The notes below the pieces were generated by a model. That model had not been told where the DNA came from. It was given only the letters and a program-made list of their open reading frames with translations, and did no database searches. 64,000 nucleotides of DNA, from positions 124,001-188,000 of the forward strand of contig NZ_JAHHIT010000002.1 in the NCBI RefSeq assembly GCF_024539675.1. The letters run 5' to 3'. Source of the stretch: Streptomyces hilarionis. Its GTDB lineage: Bacteria > Actinomycetota > Actinomycetes > Streptomycetales > Streptomycetaceae. Positions within the stretch are counted from its first letter, which is position 1. Each line of letters starts with the position of its first letter. The position numbers and the translations under genes were made by a program. Positions 63,985 through 64,000 of this stretch are shown here, piece by piece.

Positions 63985-64000
63985 ATGCGACTCATGCCCC
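63985..64000 (+). CDS. Start of the next gene (truncated by window end)
   Basis: An ATG at 63985 with an AGAGAG purine stretch just upstream reads only five codons (MRLMP) before the window ends. By synteny with other Streptomyces genomes the next gene could be a polyamine ABC transporter component, but nothing in these bases identifies it. Confidence 0.35.

Overview
The window is a GC-rich chromosomal segment of a Streptomyces (Actinobacteria). The evidence is the strong G/C bias at third codon positions, frequent GTG starts, the sporulation sigma factor gene whiG, an nsdA-type regulator, four tandem type I signal peptidase genes, and a gene order (rnc-mutM-smc-ftsY-nsdA-amtB-glnK-glnD-ffh-rpsP-rimM-trmD-rplS-sip genes-dprA-whiG-rpsB-tsf-pyrH-frr-cdsA-rlmN) that matches the conserved core of this genus. 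Most of the window is housekeeping DNA. Annotation here rests on reading translations and motifs; no database search was run.

Layout. 1-5 kb: end of rnc, mutM, an HxlR regulator divergent from a WrbA-type flavoprotein with a clear palindromic operator between them, a CAP-domain surface protein, acylphosphatase and a small coiled-coil protein. 5-12 kb: smc, the glucose permease gene glcP, an LLM-type flavin oxidoreductase and a small unknown gene. 12-25 kb: ftsY, a small prim-pol-like protein, nsdA, the nitrogen operon amtB-glnK-glnD behind a recognisable GlnR box, ffh, an FtsH-type protease and a methyltransferase. 26-30 kb: a SprT-like zinc protein, then rpsP, khpA, rimM, trmD and rplS. 30-38 kb: sipW, sipX, sipY and sipZ, then nudix, DUF2469, yraN, comM, dprA and whiG. 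38-46 kb: a TetR regulator, a decayed repeat field, an M23 peptidase, rpsB-tsf-pyrH-frr-cdsA and an SRPBCC protein. FtsY and Ffh supply the SRP targeting route and the Sip enzymes cleave the exported proteins. RimM, TrmD, L19, S16, S2, EF-Ts, RRF and RlmN serve ribosome assembly and translation.

46.36-50.07 kb is the accessory part. It is a small, decayed integrative element inserted at the 5' end of rlmN. A perfect 56-bp direct repeat, covering the rlmN promoter -10 region, start codon and first codons, flanks 3.6 kb. Inside are a frameshifted tyrosine-integrase remnant next to the left repeat, a 143-bp nested inverted repeat, a compositionally foreign AT-richer gene fusing a DUF262/GmrSD-type domain to an AlbA_2 (Schlafen-type) domain and starting with TTG, and an unrecognised 208-aa gene. 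This is the best candidate in the window for an undescribed, possibly defensive, system.

50-55 kb: rlmN, then a TPP riboswitch controlling a thiamine ABC transporter (thiB-thiP-thiQ). 55-60 kb: a cell-wall anchored LAETG protein, a LOG-type Rossmann protein, a VOC protein and an ABC transporter pair. 60-64 kb: a class III aminotransferase, a Lrp/AsnC regulator and a divergent aminobutyraldehyde-type dehydrogenase, probably for polyamine/putrescine catabolism. The window ends at the first codons of the next gene.
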